Assembly: GCA_964624825.1 (NCBI GenBank)
Contig: CAZUYD010000005.1
Span: forward strand, 28,060-92,059
DNA length: 64,000 bases
Source: Enorma sp964624825
GTDB taxonomy: Bacteria; Actinomycetota; Coriobacteriia; Coriobacteriales; Coriobacteriaceae
Direction: 5' to 3'
Below are positions 1 to 9,211 of the stretch, one piece after another. The position numbers were made by a program, and so were the translations under genes. Each line of letters starts with the position of its first letter. Position 1 is the stretch's first letter. The notes under the pieces were generated by a model. It saw only the letters and a program-made list of their open reading frames with translations, ran no database searches and was not told the DNA's origin.

Positions 1-854
1 GCGACGGTACCCGGACCGGTATGAGAACCAATGACCGTACCGATGTTGTTTATGACGACCTTGCCCTTGAGATTTGGAATCTGCTCTCCGATAAGGCGAG
101 CGACCTCTTCGGCGTCCTCGCGACAGTCCGACTGAGAGATCGCGCACTTGCCCGTATAGGCGCTGCCATCCTCCACGTGCTCCATCATCTTCTTGACGAG
201 CTCTGCGATGGCTTTCTTCTTCGTGCGAATCTTCTCGCGCGGGATGAGCTTACCCTGGAAGTCAATGTCCATGACCGGGCAGATCTTGAGCGCCGTAGCG
301 ATCAGCGCGCTCGTGGCCGACACGCGGCCGCCGCGCTTCAGACAGTCGAGGTCGGACACGAAGAACCAATGGTTGAGGTTGAGCTTGTGCTCCTCGCACC
401 AGCTAGCCGCCTCATCGAGCGTGGCGCCTGCATCGCGCATGTCGGCGAGGTAATCCACGAGCAGTCCATAGCCTGCAGACGCCGCAAGCGAGTCGATGAC
501 GCGGATGGTGCGATCGGGATACTTCTCGGCAAGCTCCTGCGCTGCGATGACCGCCGAATTGTACGTGCCCGAGATGCCACTCGAAAGCGTCAGGTGCAAG
601 ACATCACGCCCCGCCTGAAGCTCGGGTTCCCAAAACTTGGTGTACTCACCAACGCTCACCTGAGAAGTCTTCGACGTAGACCCCGCCTTCAACTTGCCGA
701 AGAACTCCTCCGGCGTAACGGATTGATACAGATCGTCATCGTGCACGACACCGTCAAGCTCGTAGTGAAACATGACGTATTTGATATCGCGCGCCTCGAA
801 CCACGAAGTCGGATAGTCGGCAGTAGATTCGCAGGACAACATATAGGTGGCCAT
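1..854 (-). CDS. DegV family protein (fatty-acid-binding, FakB-like), 3' end cut off
   Basis: The reverse strand is open from ATG 854 to the window edge (284 codons), so only about the last ten residues are missing compared with the usual 280-290 aa. The start follows AAGGAG by about 7 bases. The protein begins MATYMLSCESTADYP and shows DegV landmarks: the SSGISGTYNSA loop near residue 100, a central SLAASAGYG segment, the LDCLKRGGRVS segment near residue 165 and a near-terminal GPGTVA that packs against the lipid pocket. DegV proteins bind one fatty acid; some act as FakB, presenting it to the FakA kinase for phospholipid synthesis. No FakA is visible here, so the exact role is open. It is separated by about 220 bases from argS, which lies on the same strand. 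Confidence 0.9.
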   Translation of the reverse strand, partial: MATYMLSCESTADYPTSWFEARDIKYVMFHYELDGVVHDDDLYQSVTPEEFFGKLKAGSTSKTSQVSVGEYTKFWEPELQAGRDVLHLTLSSGISGTYNSAVIAAQELAEKYPDRTIRVIDSLAASAGYGLLVDYLADMRDAGATLDEAASWCEEHKLNLNHWFFVSDLDCLKRGGRVSATSALIATALKICPVMDIDFQGKLIPREKIRTKKKAIAELVKKMMEHVEDGSAYTGKCAISQSDCREDAEEVARLIGEQIPNLKGKVVINNIGTVIGSHTGPGTV

Positions 855-966
855 AGGTGAACTCCTTGCTCGACGATATAGGCTCGGCCAAGGGTTCGAC
901 CCCCCGTCGCGAAACCCAACTTCCCTCATAACAATGCAATATTATTCCATAGATTGCGAAAATCTG

Positions 967-981
967 CCGCCTAAAAGGCGG
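967..981 (-). terminator. short hairpin downstream of argS
   Basis: A 6-bp perfect stem (CCGCCT / AGGCGG) with a 3-base loop lies about 90 bases beyond the argS stop. The minus-strand tail (CAGATTTTCG) is only weakly T-rich, so terminator function is a guess. Confidence 0.3.
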
Positions 982-1074
982 GAACCCGCCATCCCCGAGC
1001 GATTCCGCAGCCGCAACACGGCGCGAACGCGAGGGGGCGACGGGTTCATCGTCAGGAAACGAATCTCAGACGCC

Positions 1075-2919
1075 CTACATCTGAGTAGGCGCAGACACCC
1101 CGATCAGCGACAGGCAAAGCTTCAGCACGGAACGAACCGCGTCACATGCCGCAAGGCGCGCGCGGACAAGCTCGGGCTCAACCAAGCGCCCCTCGCTCGG
1201 CAGCACCTGGCATGCCGCATAGAAGGAATGGAACGCAGATGCAAGCTCCTCAACATAGTGCGTGATGCGGAACGGGGCACGGTCGCGCGCGCAACCAGCA
1301 ATCAGATCCTGCAGCTCGGAGAGCTTACGCGAGAGCGCGAGCTCGGTGGGGTCGGTAAGCAGCGAATAGTCAACATCACCCGAGATGGCTTTCACGACGC
1401 AGGCATCCATGCCCATCAGATCGGCCTGCTCGGGAGAGACGCCCGCGGCCTTGCGCAAGATCGAGCAGATGCGCGCGTGCGCGTATTGCACGTAATACAC
1501 CGGATTCGACTGGCTCTTCTCCTTCACGGCATCGATGTCGAAATCGATGGCCTGGTTGGATGAGCGACTCACCAGCGTATAGCGCGTCGCATCGGCACCC
1601 ACCTCGTCGATAAGCTCACGGAAGGTGATCATCGTGCCCTTGCGCTTAGACATGCGAACCGGCTTGCCCGAGCGCAGCAAGTTCACGAACTGGCCGAGCG
1701 GCACCTCGAACTCGCCGGGGTATCCGAGCGCATCGCAGACGGCGCGCACGCGGGCGATGTAGCCGTGGTGATCCGCGCCCAAAATGTTGATGACATGGTC
1801 AACGCGCTGGAACTTGTTCCAGTGATAGGCGATATCGGATGAGAAGTAGGTGTAGTCGCCGTTGCTCTTCTGGATGACGCGATCCTTGTCGTCGCCGAAC
1901 GCGGTGGACTTGAACCACAGCGCGCCGTCGTCGGTGCGGTAGAGATAGCCCATCTCATCGAGCTTGGCGTAGGCGCGCTCCACCGGAGAGGTTCCCGTCC
2001 AGTCCTTCTGGTACATGGTGCGCTCGCTCATCCACACGTCGAAGTCGCAGCGCACGTCATGGCATGTCTCTCGCATGTCCTCAAGCATCTTGTGGTAACC
2101 GCGCTCACGGAAGGAAAGCATGCGCTCCTGCGGGTCGGCGTGCACCCATTTGTCGCCATCGCTCTTCCAGAATGCTGCGGCCTCGTCGATGATGTAGGTG
2201 CCGCCATAGGAATCCTGACCCAGATCGGAGGCGAATTCATCCATATAGGGATGGCTGTCGGGATGTTCGTCGAGCTCATCCTGCACGAAGTTGTCGCGAT
2301 CCTGGGCAAGCAGTTCGTGGGCGGCGTCGATATCGCACCCCTGCTTTTCCATGATGTCCGCGAGCTGCATATAGCGCTTGGAGATGGAGTTGCCGAACGT
2401 GTTCATCTGGTTGCCGTAGTCGTTGATCCAGAACTCGCGCTGGACGTCGTAGCCGGCATGCTCCATGACGCGGCACATCGAATCGCCGAGCGCCGCCCAG
2501 CGACCATGACCGACGTGCATGGGGCCTACGGGGTTGGCGGACACGAACTCGACGCTCGTCTTCATGCCACGGCCCACGTCGGAGCGCGCGAAGTCCATCC
2601 CCTGCTCGCGCGCCTCGGCGAAGACGGCGTTCTTGGCGGCGACGGTGAGGTAGAAGTTGATGAAGCCCGGACCTGCGACCTCGACCTTCTCGACCACGTC
2701 GCCCGCGGGCAGGTGCTTCGCCACGGCATCGGCGATGGCGCGGGGCGCGCGGTGGGCAAGCTTGGCGGATCTGAGCGCCATGGTGGAGGTCCACTCGCCA
2801 TGAGAGGTATCTGCCGGTCGCTCGATGCCGCAATCCTCAAGCTCGAATGCGGGTAGATCGCCTGCCTCTTGGGCGGCGGTGAGCGCAGCGCGAACGAGCG
2901 CTTCGATCTTCTCGGGCAT
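1075..2919 (-). CDS. argS: Arginyl-tRNA synthetase
   Basis: Class I aminoacyl-tRNA synthetase that charges tRNA-Arg using ATP. The start chosen is ATG 2919 (MPEKIEALVR), which follows AGGAGG by about 7 bases; the frame stays open 21 codons further upstream but without a ribosome site. The 614-aa product has an N-terminal additional domain (residues 1-105), the HIGH-type motif in NPVGPMHVGHG (135-138), the MSKRKGTM variant of the KMSKS loop, and a C-terminal DALR anticodon-binding domain ending in KLCLSLIGV. Length and order of motifs are those of a complete bacterial ArgS. It is transcribed alone, divergently from carD. An essential housekeeping gene with nothing unusual in it. Confidence 0.97.
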   Translation of the reverse strand: MPEKIEALVRAALTAAQEAGDLPAFELEDCGIERPADTSHGEWTSTMALRSAKLAHRAPRAIADAVAKHLPAGDVVEKVEVAGPGFINFYLTVAAKNAVFAEAREQGMDFARSDVGRGMKTSVEFVSANPVGPMHVGHGRWAALGDSMCRVMEHAGYDVQREFWINDYGNQMNTFGNSISKRYMQLADIMEKQGCDIDAAHELLAQDRDNFVQDELDEHPDSHPYMDEFASDLGQDSYGGTYIIDEAAAFWKSDGDKWVHADPQERMLSFRERGYHKMLEDMRETCHDVRCDFDVWMSERTMYQKDWTGTSPVERAYAKLDEMGYLYRTDDGALWFKSTAFGDDKDRVIQKSNGDYTYFSSDIAYHWNKFQRVDHVINILGADHHGYIARVRAVCDALGYPGEFEVPLGQFVNLLRSGKPVRMSKRKGTMITFRELIDEVGADATRYTLVSRSSNQAIDFDIDAVKEKSQSNPVYYVQYAHARICSILRKAAGVSPEQADLMGMDACVVKAISGDVDYSLLTDPTELALSRKLSELQDLIAGCARDRAPFRITHYVEELASAFHSFYAACQVLPSEGRLVEPELVRARLAACDAVRSVLKLCLSLIGVSAPTQM

Positions 2920-3173
2920 GGATGATCCTCCTATCGCACTGAAAGCTCTGGCACCCCTCGGCGCCGCGACATGCATCCGCATACTCTATCACACCTTATC
3001 TGAACTGCGCGATATTTATCGTATCGACGTATGAGATATGCAGGGATTCAGAGCGGGGAACGCGGAGGCGCGCAAGCGCGCTCAGTTGTGTTCGGTTTGA
3101 ATCTATTCCGCCATATTCCCATGTAAACGTGGTAATCTAGGACTATCGCGGCAGCCTATGAGGCGGAGGAAGC

Positions 3174-3677
3174 ATGTTCAGCATTGGAGAGCACGTTATT
3201 CACCCCGGACAGGGAGTCTGCACGGTGACGGGATTCGACGAGGACTCGCCCACCCCTATGATCATTCTCGAATGCAAGCGAGGGCATGCTAAGACGCGCA
3301 TGAAATGCCCCATCTCGCAGTCTGGCCGCCTCCATCCCACCGTTTCGCGCGAAGAGGCCGAGCGCCTTATCGAGCACTATGGCGATATCGAGTGCGATCC
3401 GTTCACCGAGCGGAACAGCCAGCTGGAAGAATCGTATTTCAAGCAGCTCATCAAACAGGGCGCTCCCGCAACGGTGCAGGTTGCCAAAACCATGCGCTAT
3501 CGCATTCGCGATGCCGAGCGCCATGCGCGCAAGCCGAGCAGCTACTATTCGCGCGTGCTGAAAGAGGCGCATCGCCGCTCGGTCGAAGAGCTCGCCGTGG
3601 CCATTGGCTGCACGGAAGAGAACATAGAGGAGCGCCTCTCCGAGGTTGAATCGGCGTTCGAGGCAAGCATCAACTAG
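3174..3677 (+). CDS. CarD/CdnL-family RNA polymerase-binding regulator
   Basis: A 167-aa protein beginning MFSIGEHVIHPGQGVCTVTG, the typical Tudor-like RNA polymerase beta-interaction domain of CarD/CdnL/TRCF proteins (residues 1-60), followed by a helical C-terminal part with basic residues (NVKTMRYRI-like segment near 105-125) that in the family contacts the upstream edge of the promoter bubble. ATG 3174 follows GGAGGAAGC closely. CarD proteins stabilise open promoter complexes, notably at rRNA promoters of actinobacteria. It stands alone between divergent argS and convergent ABC transporter genes. The family call is secure; whether it is the essential global CarD of this genome or a paralogue cannot be told from this window. 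Confidence 0.88.
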   Translation: MFSIGEHVIHPGQGVCTVTGFDEDSPTPMIILECKRGHAKTRMKCPISQSGRLHPTVSREEAERLIEHYGDIECDPFTERNSQLEESYFKQLIKQGAPATVQVAKTMRYRIRDAERHARKPSSYYSRVLKEAHRRSVEELAVAIGCTEENIEERLSEVESAFEASIN

Positions 3678-3718
3678 CTCAAGGCGGCCGCGCAAGTAGC
3701 CGCGCGTCTAAAGCCCAA

Positions 3719-3753
3719 GGCGGCGATCTGGCACCAGGTACTCGATCGCCGCC
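3719..3753. terminator. inverted repeat between convergent carD and ABC transporter genes
   Basis: Perfect 10-bp arms GGCGGCGATC / GATCGCCGCC separated by 15 bases lie exactly between the two convergent stop codons. There is no clear T run on either strand, so it may be a bidirectional terminator or just a transcript-end stabiliser. Confidence 0.45.
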
Positions 3754-3763
3754 CGGGCATAGC

Positions 3764-5536
3764 CTAGAGCGTCCAGTCGGCGCTTTCGCGCTGAAGCGCG
3801 ACCATGCGCGCGAAGAGCCCATCGGCGGCCATGAGCTCGGAGGGCGTCCCCTGCTCCACGACGCGGCCGCGGTCGAGCACGACCACCTTATCCGCCGCCT
3901 CGACCGTGCGCATGCGGTGCGCGATCACGATGACGGTCTTGCCCGCAAGCAGGCGACTCAACGCCTCCTGTACCTTCGTCTCGTTCTCCACGTCGAGCGA
4001 AGCCGTGGCCTCATCGAGCAGCACCACCGGCGCGGCCTTGAGCAGCGCGCGGGCGATCGAGATGCGCTGGCGCTCACCGCCGGAAAGCCTGGCCCCGTTC
4101 TCGCCGATCATGGTTCCGTAGCCTTCGGGCATGCGCGACACGAACTCGTCGCAGTTCGCAGCCTTCGCCGCAACAAGCACTTCCTCGTCTGTCGCGTCGC
4201 GGCGCCCCAGGCGAATGTTTTCCATCACCGTGTCGTCGAACAGCAGCACGTCTTGAAAGACGACGGCAAAATCGGTGAGCAACGACTCGGGGTCGACCGT
4301 CGAGACGTCCACACCGCCGACCGTCACGCGCCCCGCGTCGACATCCCAGAATCGCGCGGCAAGCTTCGCGCAGGTCGACTTACCCGACCCAGACGGCCCC
4401 ACCAGCGCGGTGACCGCTCCTTCGCGTGCCGTGAAGCTCACATGGCTCAGCACCTGCTCGCCTGCGGTGTACGAGAACGACACGTCCTCGAACGTCACGT
4501 CATGCCCGACGGGCTCGAATGCCCGCCCGCCCTCGGCAAGCGGCTCGTCATAAAACGAGCGCATGCGTGCCGATGCCGTCTGCGCGCTAAAGAGCTCGGC
4601 GATGAGCATGAGGCATTGGTCGAAGGGCGCATAGATGCGCGCGACCACCAAAAGGAAGCAGAATAGCGTGAAGAAGTCGCAGGTTCCCTCTACGATGAAT
4701 ATCGAGCCCGCGAGGATCGTAGTGGCGAGACCCACGCGAAACACGATCTGCGCGCCGTTCACGCAAATGCCCGTCGCGGCCTCGGCGCGAACCGCCTGGC
4801 GCTCGCCTGCGTCGATATCGGCGAAGATATGCTCGAGGTAGCGATCCTCTTGGTTTGTCGCGCGCACCTCGCGCACGCACTCAAGCGCCTCCTGGATGTC
4901 TTCCGATATGGCAAGCCCGCGCATGCGCGTCTTGCGCATCTGCGGTTGAAGCGCGCGGCGCGCCCCGAACAGCAGGCCGAGCCCCACAGGACAGCTCCAC
5001 AACGCGGCGAGGGCAAGCCGCCAGTCGAATATGAGAAGCCCTACCGCCGCCACGGCGACCGTTATATAGGCGCCATAGAGCTCAGGCAGCACATGGCTGT
5101 AGGCGTGCTCGATGATCTTGACGTCGCCCATGATGGTCTCGGTGAGGTCGGCGAGATCGCGCCGGCCAAAAAAGCTCAGCGGCAGCTTGCGCAGGCGCTC
5201 CGCAAGCCCGATGCGCTGCCGACCGCTCTCCTTGTAGATGACGCCGTACTGATAGTAGTAGGCGAAATACTCCGTGATGAAGAGCAAGACGATATAGGCG
5301 ATGAGCAGAAACGCGATCGGCGGGGTCGAGATGCCCAGCACGGTGAAGCCAGTACCGCTCACAAGACCGGGAAGCGCATCGCCCGAAACGAGGTGCCGCA
5401 CGAACGCATCCATGCAGAGGCTGAGAATGCCGACGCCCCAGAAGACCACGATGTTTGAAATGGCCGTCCAGATAGCCCCGAGCTTGACGTTTCTCACGCC
5501 CTCATCGGTAAGGGCGTACTTCTCCTTGATGCTCAC
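3764..5536 (-). CDS. ABC half-transporter (fused membrane and ATPase domains), second gene of pair
   Basis: A 590-aa protein with an exporter-fold (type IV) membrane domain of about six helices (residues 15-310) and a C-terminal ATPase: Walker A GPSGSGKST, Q-loop FQDVLLF, signature LSGGERQRISIARALL, Walker B VVLLDEATASLD and H-loop IAHR. It starts at GTG 5536, overlapping the stop of the upstream ABC gene by four bases (GTGA), so the two are translationally coupled and probably form a heterodimer. The neighbours (AraC-type regulator, flavodoxin, DUF3793) and the close resemblance of the pair to YbtP/YbtQ and IrtA/IrtB proteins suggest uptake of an iron-chelate or heme rather than drug export. 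That substrate assignment is inference; multidrug export remains possible. Confidence 0.85.
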   Translation of the reverse strand: MSIKEKYALTDEGVRNVKLGAIWTAISNIVVFWGVGILSLCMDAFVRHLVSGDALPGLVSGTGFTVLGISTPPIAFLLIAYIVLLFITEYFAYYYQYGVIYKESGRQRIGLAERLRKLPLSFFGRRDLADLTETIMGDVKIIEHAYSHVLPELYGAYITVAVAAVGLLIFDWRLALAALWSCPVGLGLLFGARRALQPQMRKTRMRGLAISEDIQEALECVREVRATNQEDRYLEHIFADIDAGERQAVRAEAATGICVNGAQIVFRVGLATTILAGSIFIVEGTCDFFTLFCFLLVVARIYAPFDQCLMLIAELFSAQTASARMRSFYDEPLAEGGRAFEPVGHDVTFEDVSFSYTAGEQVLSHVSFTAREGAVTALVGPSGSGKSTCAKLAARFWDVDAGRVTVGGVDVSTVDPESLLTDFAVVFQDVLLFDDTVMENIRLGRRDATDEEVLVAAKAANCDEFVSRMPEGYGTMIGENGARLSGGERQRISIARALLKAAPVVLLDEATASLDVENETKVQEALSRLLAGKTVIVIAHRMRTVEAADKVVVLDRGRVVEQGTPSELMAADGLFARMVALQRESADWTL

Positions 5537-7410
5537 AGGGCATCGCCCCCTTCAACCGCAACGGAAGGTATTCCGGCTTGCCGCGCCCCAGGCGCGGCGT
5601 TGATCTTCCAGCGCACCGCCTGCTCGTAGTCCGCCCACATGCGGGCATAAAGACCGCCCGCCGCCAGCAGCTCGTCGTGCGCGCCCTGCTCCGCCACGCA
5701 CCCATGGTCGAGCACGACGATCTTATCGGCGTTCTTCACGGTCGAGAGCCGGTGAGCGATCATGAGCACCGTGCGTGGCGCGCCATCGCGTCCATAGGCG
5801 AGCCGCTTGAACGCTGCCTGGATCTTCACCTCGTTCTCGGGATCTGCAAACGCGGTCGCTTCGTCGAGCACCACCACCGGCGCATCTTTGAGCACCGCGC
5901 GCGCGATCATGAGGCGCTGCACCTCGCCGCCGGAAAGATGCACGCCGCCTGCGCCGACCACGGTATCGATGCCCTGGGGCAGCTTCTCGATGATGTCGTC
6001 GCACTGCGCCGCCGAGAGCGCCGCGAGCACGTCCGCGCGCGAAGCCTGCGGACGCGATGCGCGCACGTTTTCGAGCACCGTCTGCTTGAACAGGCGGTTC
6101 GCCTGGAACACGAATGCCACGCGATCCATCAGGTCATGCGGATCCATCTGGCGCACGTCAACACCGCCGAGAAGCACCGACCCCGCATCCACGTCCCAGA
6201 AGCGCGGCACGAGCGAGGCGGCCGTGGTCTTACCGCCGCCAGACGGCCCCACCAGCGCGACGGTAGCCCCGGCGGGAACGGTAAAGCTCACGTGGTCGAG
6301 CGCCGGCTGCTCGGACCCCTCGTAGGTAAACGTCACATCGCGCAGCTCGACGCTATTGGTAGCAGGCGTTTGCGGATGCGCGGGCGCGCTGACAACCGGC
6401 GCCGCGAGCACATCGCTCACGCGCGAAACGGCATCGGCCGCCGACTGAGACGCCTCGGAGATGAACATCACGCGCGTCATGGCCGTGGGGATGATGGCCG
6501 CGAAAATGGTGTAGAACGCGAAGTTCGCCAGGAACGTCCCGAAGTCGCCCGAGCCTGGGGCGAGCAGGATCGCCGCCGGGGCTAAGAAGATCGCCACGCC
6601 GTTGATCACCGTGAGCGAAAGCGATTGCGGGACCTGGCACCATTTGACTGCATAGTCCTGCGCCAGACGTGTGAACTCCTCAATGGCCTCAAAGAACGCT
6701 CGGAACGAATAAACGGTCTGCTGGAACACCTTGAGCACCGGAATGCCGCGCACGTATTCGGTGCCGGCTTTGTTCATCTTCACGAGCGACCCCATGTAAC
6801 AGGTCATGAAATCCATGCCGCGCCCACCCATCATGTAGGCCATGCACCCGATCGAGATGATGACGGAAACGAGGCACGCCAGACCGAGGCGCCAATCGAA
6901 CACGAAGAACAGCACGAGCATCCCGATGATCATCGCGATACTGCCCGCGGTGTCGGGCAGCTTATGAGCAAGCAGCCCTTCCGTCTCTGCCGCGCACCCA
7001 TCCACGACGCGCCTGAGCGCACCGCTCGCATGGGTGTCGAAGTACCCGAGCTGCGCATGCATGAGATGCTCGGTCGCGCGCTTGCGCATGGTGGATGCGC
7101 ACCGAAACGCCGCGACGTGCGTGCACATGAGCCCGGCGAAGTACAGGGCGATCGACAAGACCGCAAATGCCAGCGCCCACCAACCATACGCCGCGATCCC
7201 CGTAGCCGCGCTCCAATGAGGCGCCACCGCGAGCAGGTCGCGCGCAACGAACCAGATGCACAGATATGGCCCGAAGCTCACGAGCATCGAGATTGCCGAG
7301 AGCACGCAACCCGCGTATGTCAGGTAGCGTCGCGGGCCTGCGAATGTAAGCAGCTGGGCAATGGGATTGCGGGGCGTCTCGGGCGCACCCGCCCCCGCTT
7401 CTCTCTCCAT
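5533..7410 (-). CDS. ABC half-transporter (fused membrane and ATPase domains), first gene of pair
   Basis: A 625-aa half-transporter: six-helix membrane domain (about residues 25-330) then ATPase with Walker A GPSGGGKTT, signature LSGGEVQRLMIARAVL, Walker B VVVLDEATAFADPENE and H-loop IAHRLSTV. The ATAFADPENE sequence after Walker B is typical of the YbtPQ/IrtAB-like class, whose known members take up ferric siderophores although they have an exporter fold. ATG 7410 follows AGGAGG by 5 bases, a strong site. It overlaps the next ABC gene by four bases and is divergent from an AraC-family gene; a 19-bp AT-rich element resembling a DtxR/IdeR half-site lies just upstream (7437-7455). The transporter class is clear; the iron or heme substrate is inferred. 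Confidence 0.86.
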   Translation of the reverse strand: MEREAGAGAPETPRNPIAQLLTFAGPRRYLTYAGCVLSAISMLVSFGPYLCIWFVARDLLAVAPHWSAATGIAAYGWWALAFAVLSIALYFAGLMCTHVAAFRCASTMRKRATEHLMHAQLGYFDTHASGALRRVVDGCAAETEGLLAHKLPDTAGSIAMIIGMLVLFFVFDWRLGLACLVSVIISIGCMAYMMGGRGMDFMTCYMGSLVKMNKAGTEYVRGIPVLKVFQQTVYSFRAFFEAIEEFTRLAQDYAVKWCQVPQSLSLTVINGVAIFLAPAAILLAPGSGDFGTFLANFAFYTIFAAIIPTAMTRVMFISEASQSAADAVSRVSDVLAAPVVSAPAHPQTPATNSVELRDVTFTYEGSEQPALDHVSFTVPAGATVALVGPSGGGKTTAASLVPRFWDVDAGSVLLGGVDVRQMDPHDLMDRVAFVFQANRLFKQTVLENVRASRPQASRADVLAALSAAQCDDIIEKLPQGIDTVVGAGGVHLSGGEVQRLMIARAVLKDAPVVVLDEATAFADPENEVKIQAAFKRLAYGRDGAPRTVLMIAHRLSTVKNADKIVVLDHGCVAEQGAHDELLAAGGLYARMWADYEQAVRWKINAAPGARQAGIPSVAVEGGDAL

Positions 7411-7436
7411 GAGTACCTCCTACTCTTGCGTATTTT

Positions 7437-7455
7437 GTTAACATAGGTAAACTTA
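7437..7455. promoter_or_regulatory. candidate iron-regulator box in the ABC/araC divergent promoter region
   Basis: Read on the minus strand, the 19 bases are TAAGTTTACCTATGTTAAC. The first half (TAAGTTTA) is close to the TTAGGTTA half of the DtxR/IdeR consensus; the second half is a poor match. A related sequence (TAAGTTAGCTA) occurs upstream of the DUF3793 gene at 10048. On the plus strand a TTGCGT (7427) and TAAACT (7449) pair with 16 bases between them could be the araC promoter, overlapping the box. Confidence 0.35.
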
Positions 7456-7538
7456 TCACGCAGATCGCGGCGGCGCTCAGCCGTGGGCAAGGTTGGGACG
7501 AATTCGAAAAAGCGGTGTCGAGGGGGGCGATGTGAGCA

Positions 7539-8543
7539 ATGCGCGACGAGCTTTCGGCGCTCTATGTCCCCCAAGTCGAGCAACTCGGCGTTGCGCTGCG
7601 CCCATGCGGCGGCGATGAATCCGTGCTCGTCGGCAACGCCTCGAACGAAATGGCCGATGCCACGGTGTGCGTGCAGCGACTCGGCTCGTATGGCGTGATC
7701 ACGTCGCATCGCGTCCACATGAAACGCGACATGCTGTTTTGGGAGCACGGCCTCACGGGGCTCTGCATCTGCACGCTCTCCGCAGACAGTCTTAAGCTGT
7801 GCCCCATCGCGCAGCCGAGCACGACGCGCGCCACGGGCAATGTCGCCATATTTGGGCAGGAGGATGTCGAGCGCGCATCGCCGCTCAAAGCCGGCAGCGC
7901 GCAGAACGCCATCTCGATAACCCTGCTGCCCGCTTGGTTTCACCATTTGACGGCAGATCATGTGCGCACCGCATGGTCGCTCATCGACAACGTGAGCGAA
8001 ACATGCCCTACCGACATCGGCCATGCGCTCGATGCGCTCATGCGGATGGTCTCGCCCGTCTTCGGAGGCCGGCTCGCCACCGGTGCAGCGCTTCATGCGC
8101 GGGCGGTGCGCATCGTTGACGATGTGTTCGAATGGCATGCGGCGCGCGAGCAGGCCGAGGCCGCCTTAGGAACGCTGCGCCAGGCGCAGCTCGTGCGGAC
8201 GACACAACGGCACATCGCCCGCCATCTCGCGGAACCTCTTTCCCTCGATACCCTTGCACGCGACTTGCTTACCAGCCGCACGCAGCTGTGCGCGGCGTTC
8301 AGGCAGGAAACGGGCGAAAGCTTGGGGAGCTACATCAAGCGCGTGCGCATGGAGCGCGCGAGGCTCCTGCTCGAGGCATCTACGCATCCTGTTGCCGATG
8401 TCGCCCGCCTGGTGGGGTACTCGCGGGTCTCGAGCTTTACCGTGGCGTTCGAGCGCGCGACAGGGTGCTCGCCCACCGCATGGCGTGCGAACGACGCCAC
8501 CAGAGAAGCGCTGCCCGCAGCCGGTTCCGCTGAAGAGGTGTAA
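7539..8543 (+). CDS. AraC-family transcriptional regulator
   Basis: A 334-aa protein with a non-conserved N-terminal sensor region (1-225) and a C-terminal double helix-turn-helix: first helix set in HIARHLAEPLSLDTLARDL (about 233-252), second in PVADVARLVGYSRVSSFTVAFE with the AraC ending GCSPTAWR. The in-frame TGA just before ATG 7539 fixes the earliest ATG; a G-rich stretch (GAGGGGGG) 10-14 bases upstream is the only ribosome site. It is divergent from the two-gene ABC operon and convergent with flavodoxin. YbtA-type AraC proteins bind siderophores and switch on uptake genes next to them, so regulation of the adjacent transporter is the simplest reading. The ligand is unknown. Confidence 0.88.
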   Translation: MRDELSALYVPQVEQLGVALRPCGGDESVLVGNASNEMADATVCVQRLGSYGVITSHRVHMKRDMLFWEHGLTGLCICTLSADSLKLCPIAQPSTTRATGNVAIFGQEDVERASPLKAGSAQNAISITLLPAWFHHLTADHVRTAWSLIDNVSETCPTDIGHALDALMRMVSPVFGGRLATGAALHARAVRIVDDVFEWHAAREQAEAALGTLRQAQLVRTTQRHIARHLAEPLSLDTLARDLLTSRTQLCAAFRQETGESLGSYIKRVRMERARLLLEASTHPVADVARLVGYSRVSSFTVAFERATGCSPTAWRANDATREALPAAGSAEEV

Positions 8544-8553
8544 AGGGCCGCGC

Positions 8554-8581
8554 GCGGCGTGCGCGCGAACGCGCACGCCGC
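8554..8581. terminator. GC-rich hairpin between convergent araC and flavodoxin
   Basis: A 12-bp perfect stem (GCGGCGTGCGCG / CGCGCACGCCGC) with a 4-base CGAA loop sits between the two convergent stops. No T run follows on either strand, but position and stability suit a bidirectional terminator. Confidence 0.6.
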
Positions 8582-8599
8582 CGAACTGCCTGCAATCGC

Positions 8600-9019
8600 T
8601 TAGACCAGTGCCGAGCCAAGCGCACGGCAAGCGTCTGCAGCGTCACCCTCGGGATAGTCCTTGGCGATCACGGTGTCAGCCACCGTCACGCCCGCGCCTT
8701 CCGCGCGCTCGCGCCACAGATCCATCCACTCGCCGTCCGCCCAGTCATAGCTGCCGAACAGCGCGACCTTGCGGCCGGGAAGCGAGGGCTCTACCTCGTC
8801 CCACATGGGCTCGAATTCCTCGCTCTCAAGCTCCTCGGAACCCATCGCAGGGCACCCGAACGCAAACGCATCGTAGTCGTCAAGGCTCTCGGCTGAAAAG
8901 TCGGTGCACTGAACCACCTCAGCCGTGCCCCCAGCGTTGCGCACGCCTTCGGCCACAAGATCCGCCATGGCCTCGGTGTTGCCGGTTCCGCTCCAAAACA
9001 CCACTGCAACCTTGCTCAT
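8600..9019 (-). CDS. Flavodoxin
   Basis: A 139-aa FMN-binding electron carrier. The phosphate-binding loop SGTGNTEAM near residues 10-18 is diagnostic; later segments GCPAMGSEELE (near 55) and ALFGSYDWADGEWMD (near 85-100) bind the isoalloxazine ring. ATG 9019 follows AAGGA by about 8 bases; the longer frame to 9085 lacks a ribosome site. Flavodoxins replace ferredoxin when iron is scarce. Its position between an AraC regulator and DUF3793 matches gene neighbourhoods known for iron or heme acquisition, where a flavodoxin may supply electrons for iron reduction or heme breakdown. The fold is certain, the partner is inferred. Confidence 0.93.
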   Translation of the reverse strand: MSKVAVVFWSGTGNTEAMADLVAEGVRNAGGTAEVVQCTDFSAESLDDYDAFAFGCPAMGSEELESEEFEPMWDEVEPSLPGRKVALFGSYDWADGEWMDLWRERAEGAGVTVADTVIAKDYPEGDAADACRALGSALV

Positions 9020-9211
9020 CTGTCGTTCCTTTCTTATCGCACGGCCAGCTCGGTTGCCGGCCGTTGGTACCATGCTCAAAGACATGACAGCCTGAAGCCC
9101 ATCGACGCTGTCGTCTCATGCGAGCGCTCGAATGCGCCGCCATCGATGGTCGTCGGCTGGCACATGCCATGACGCCTTCCTTGCCAAGGCAACGCTGAGG
9201 GCGGCTGCCCT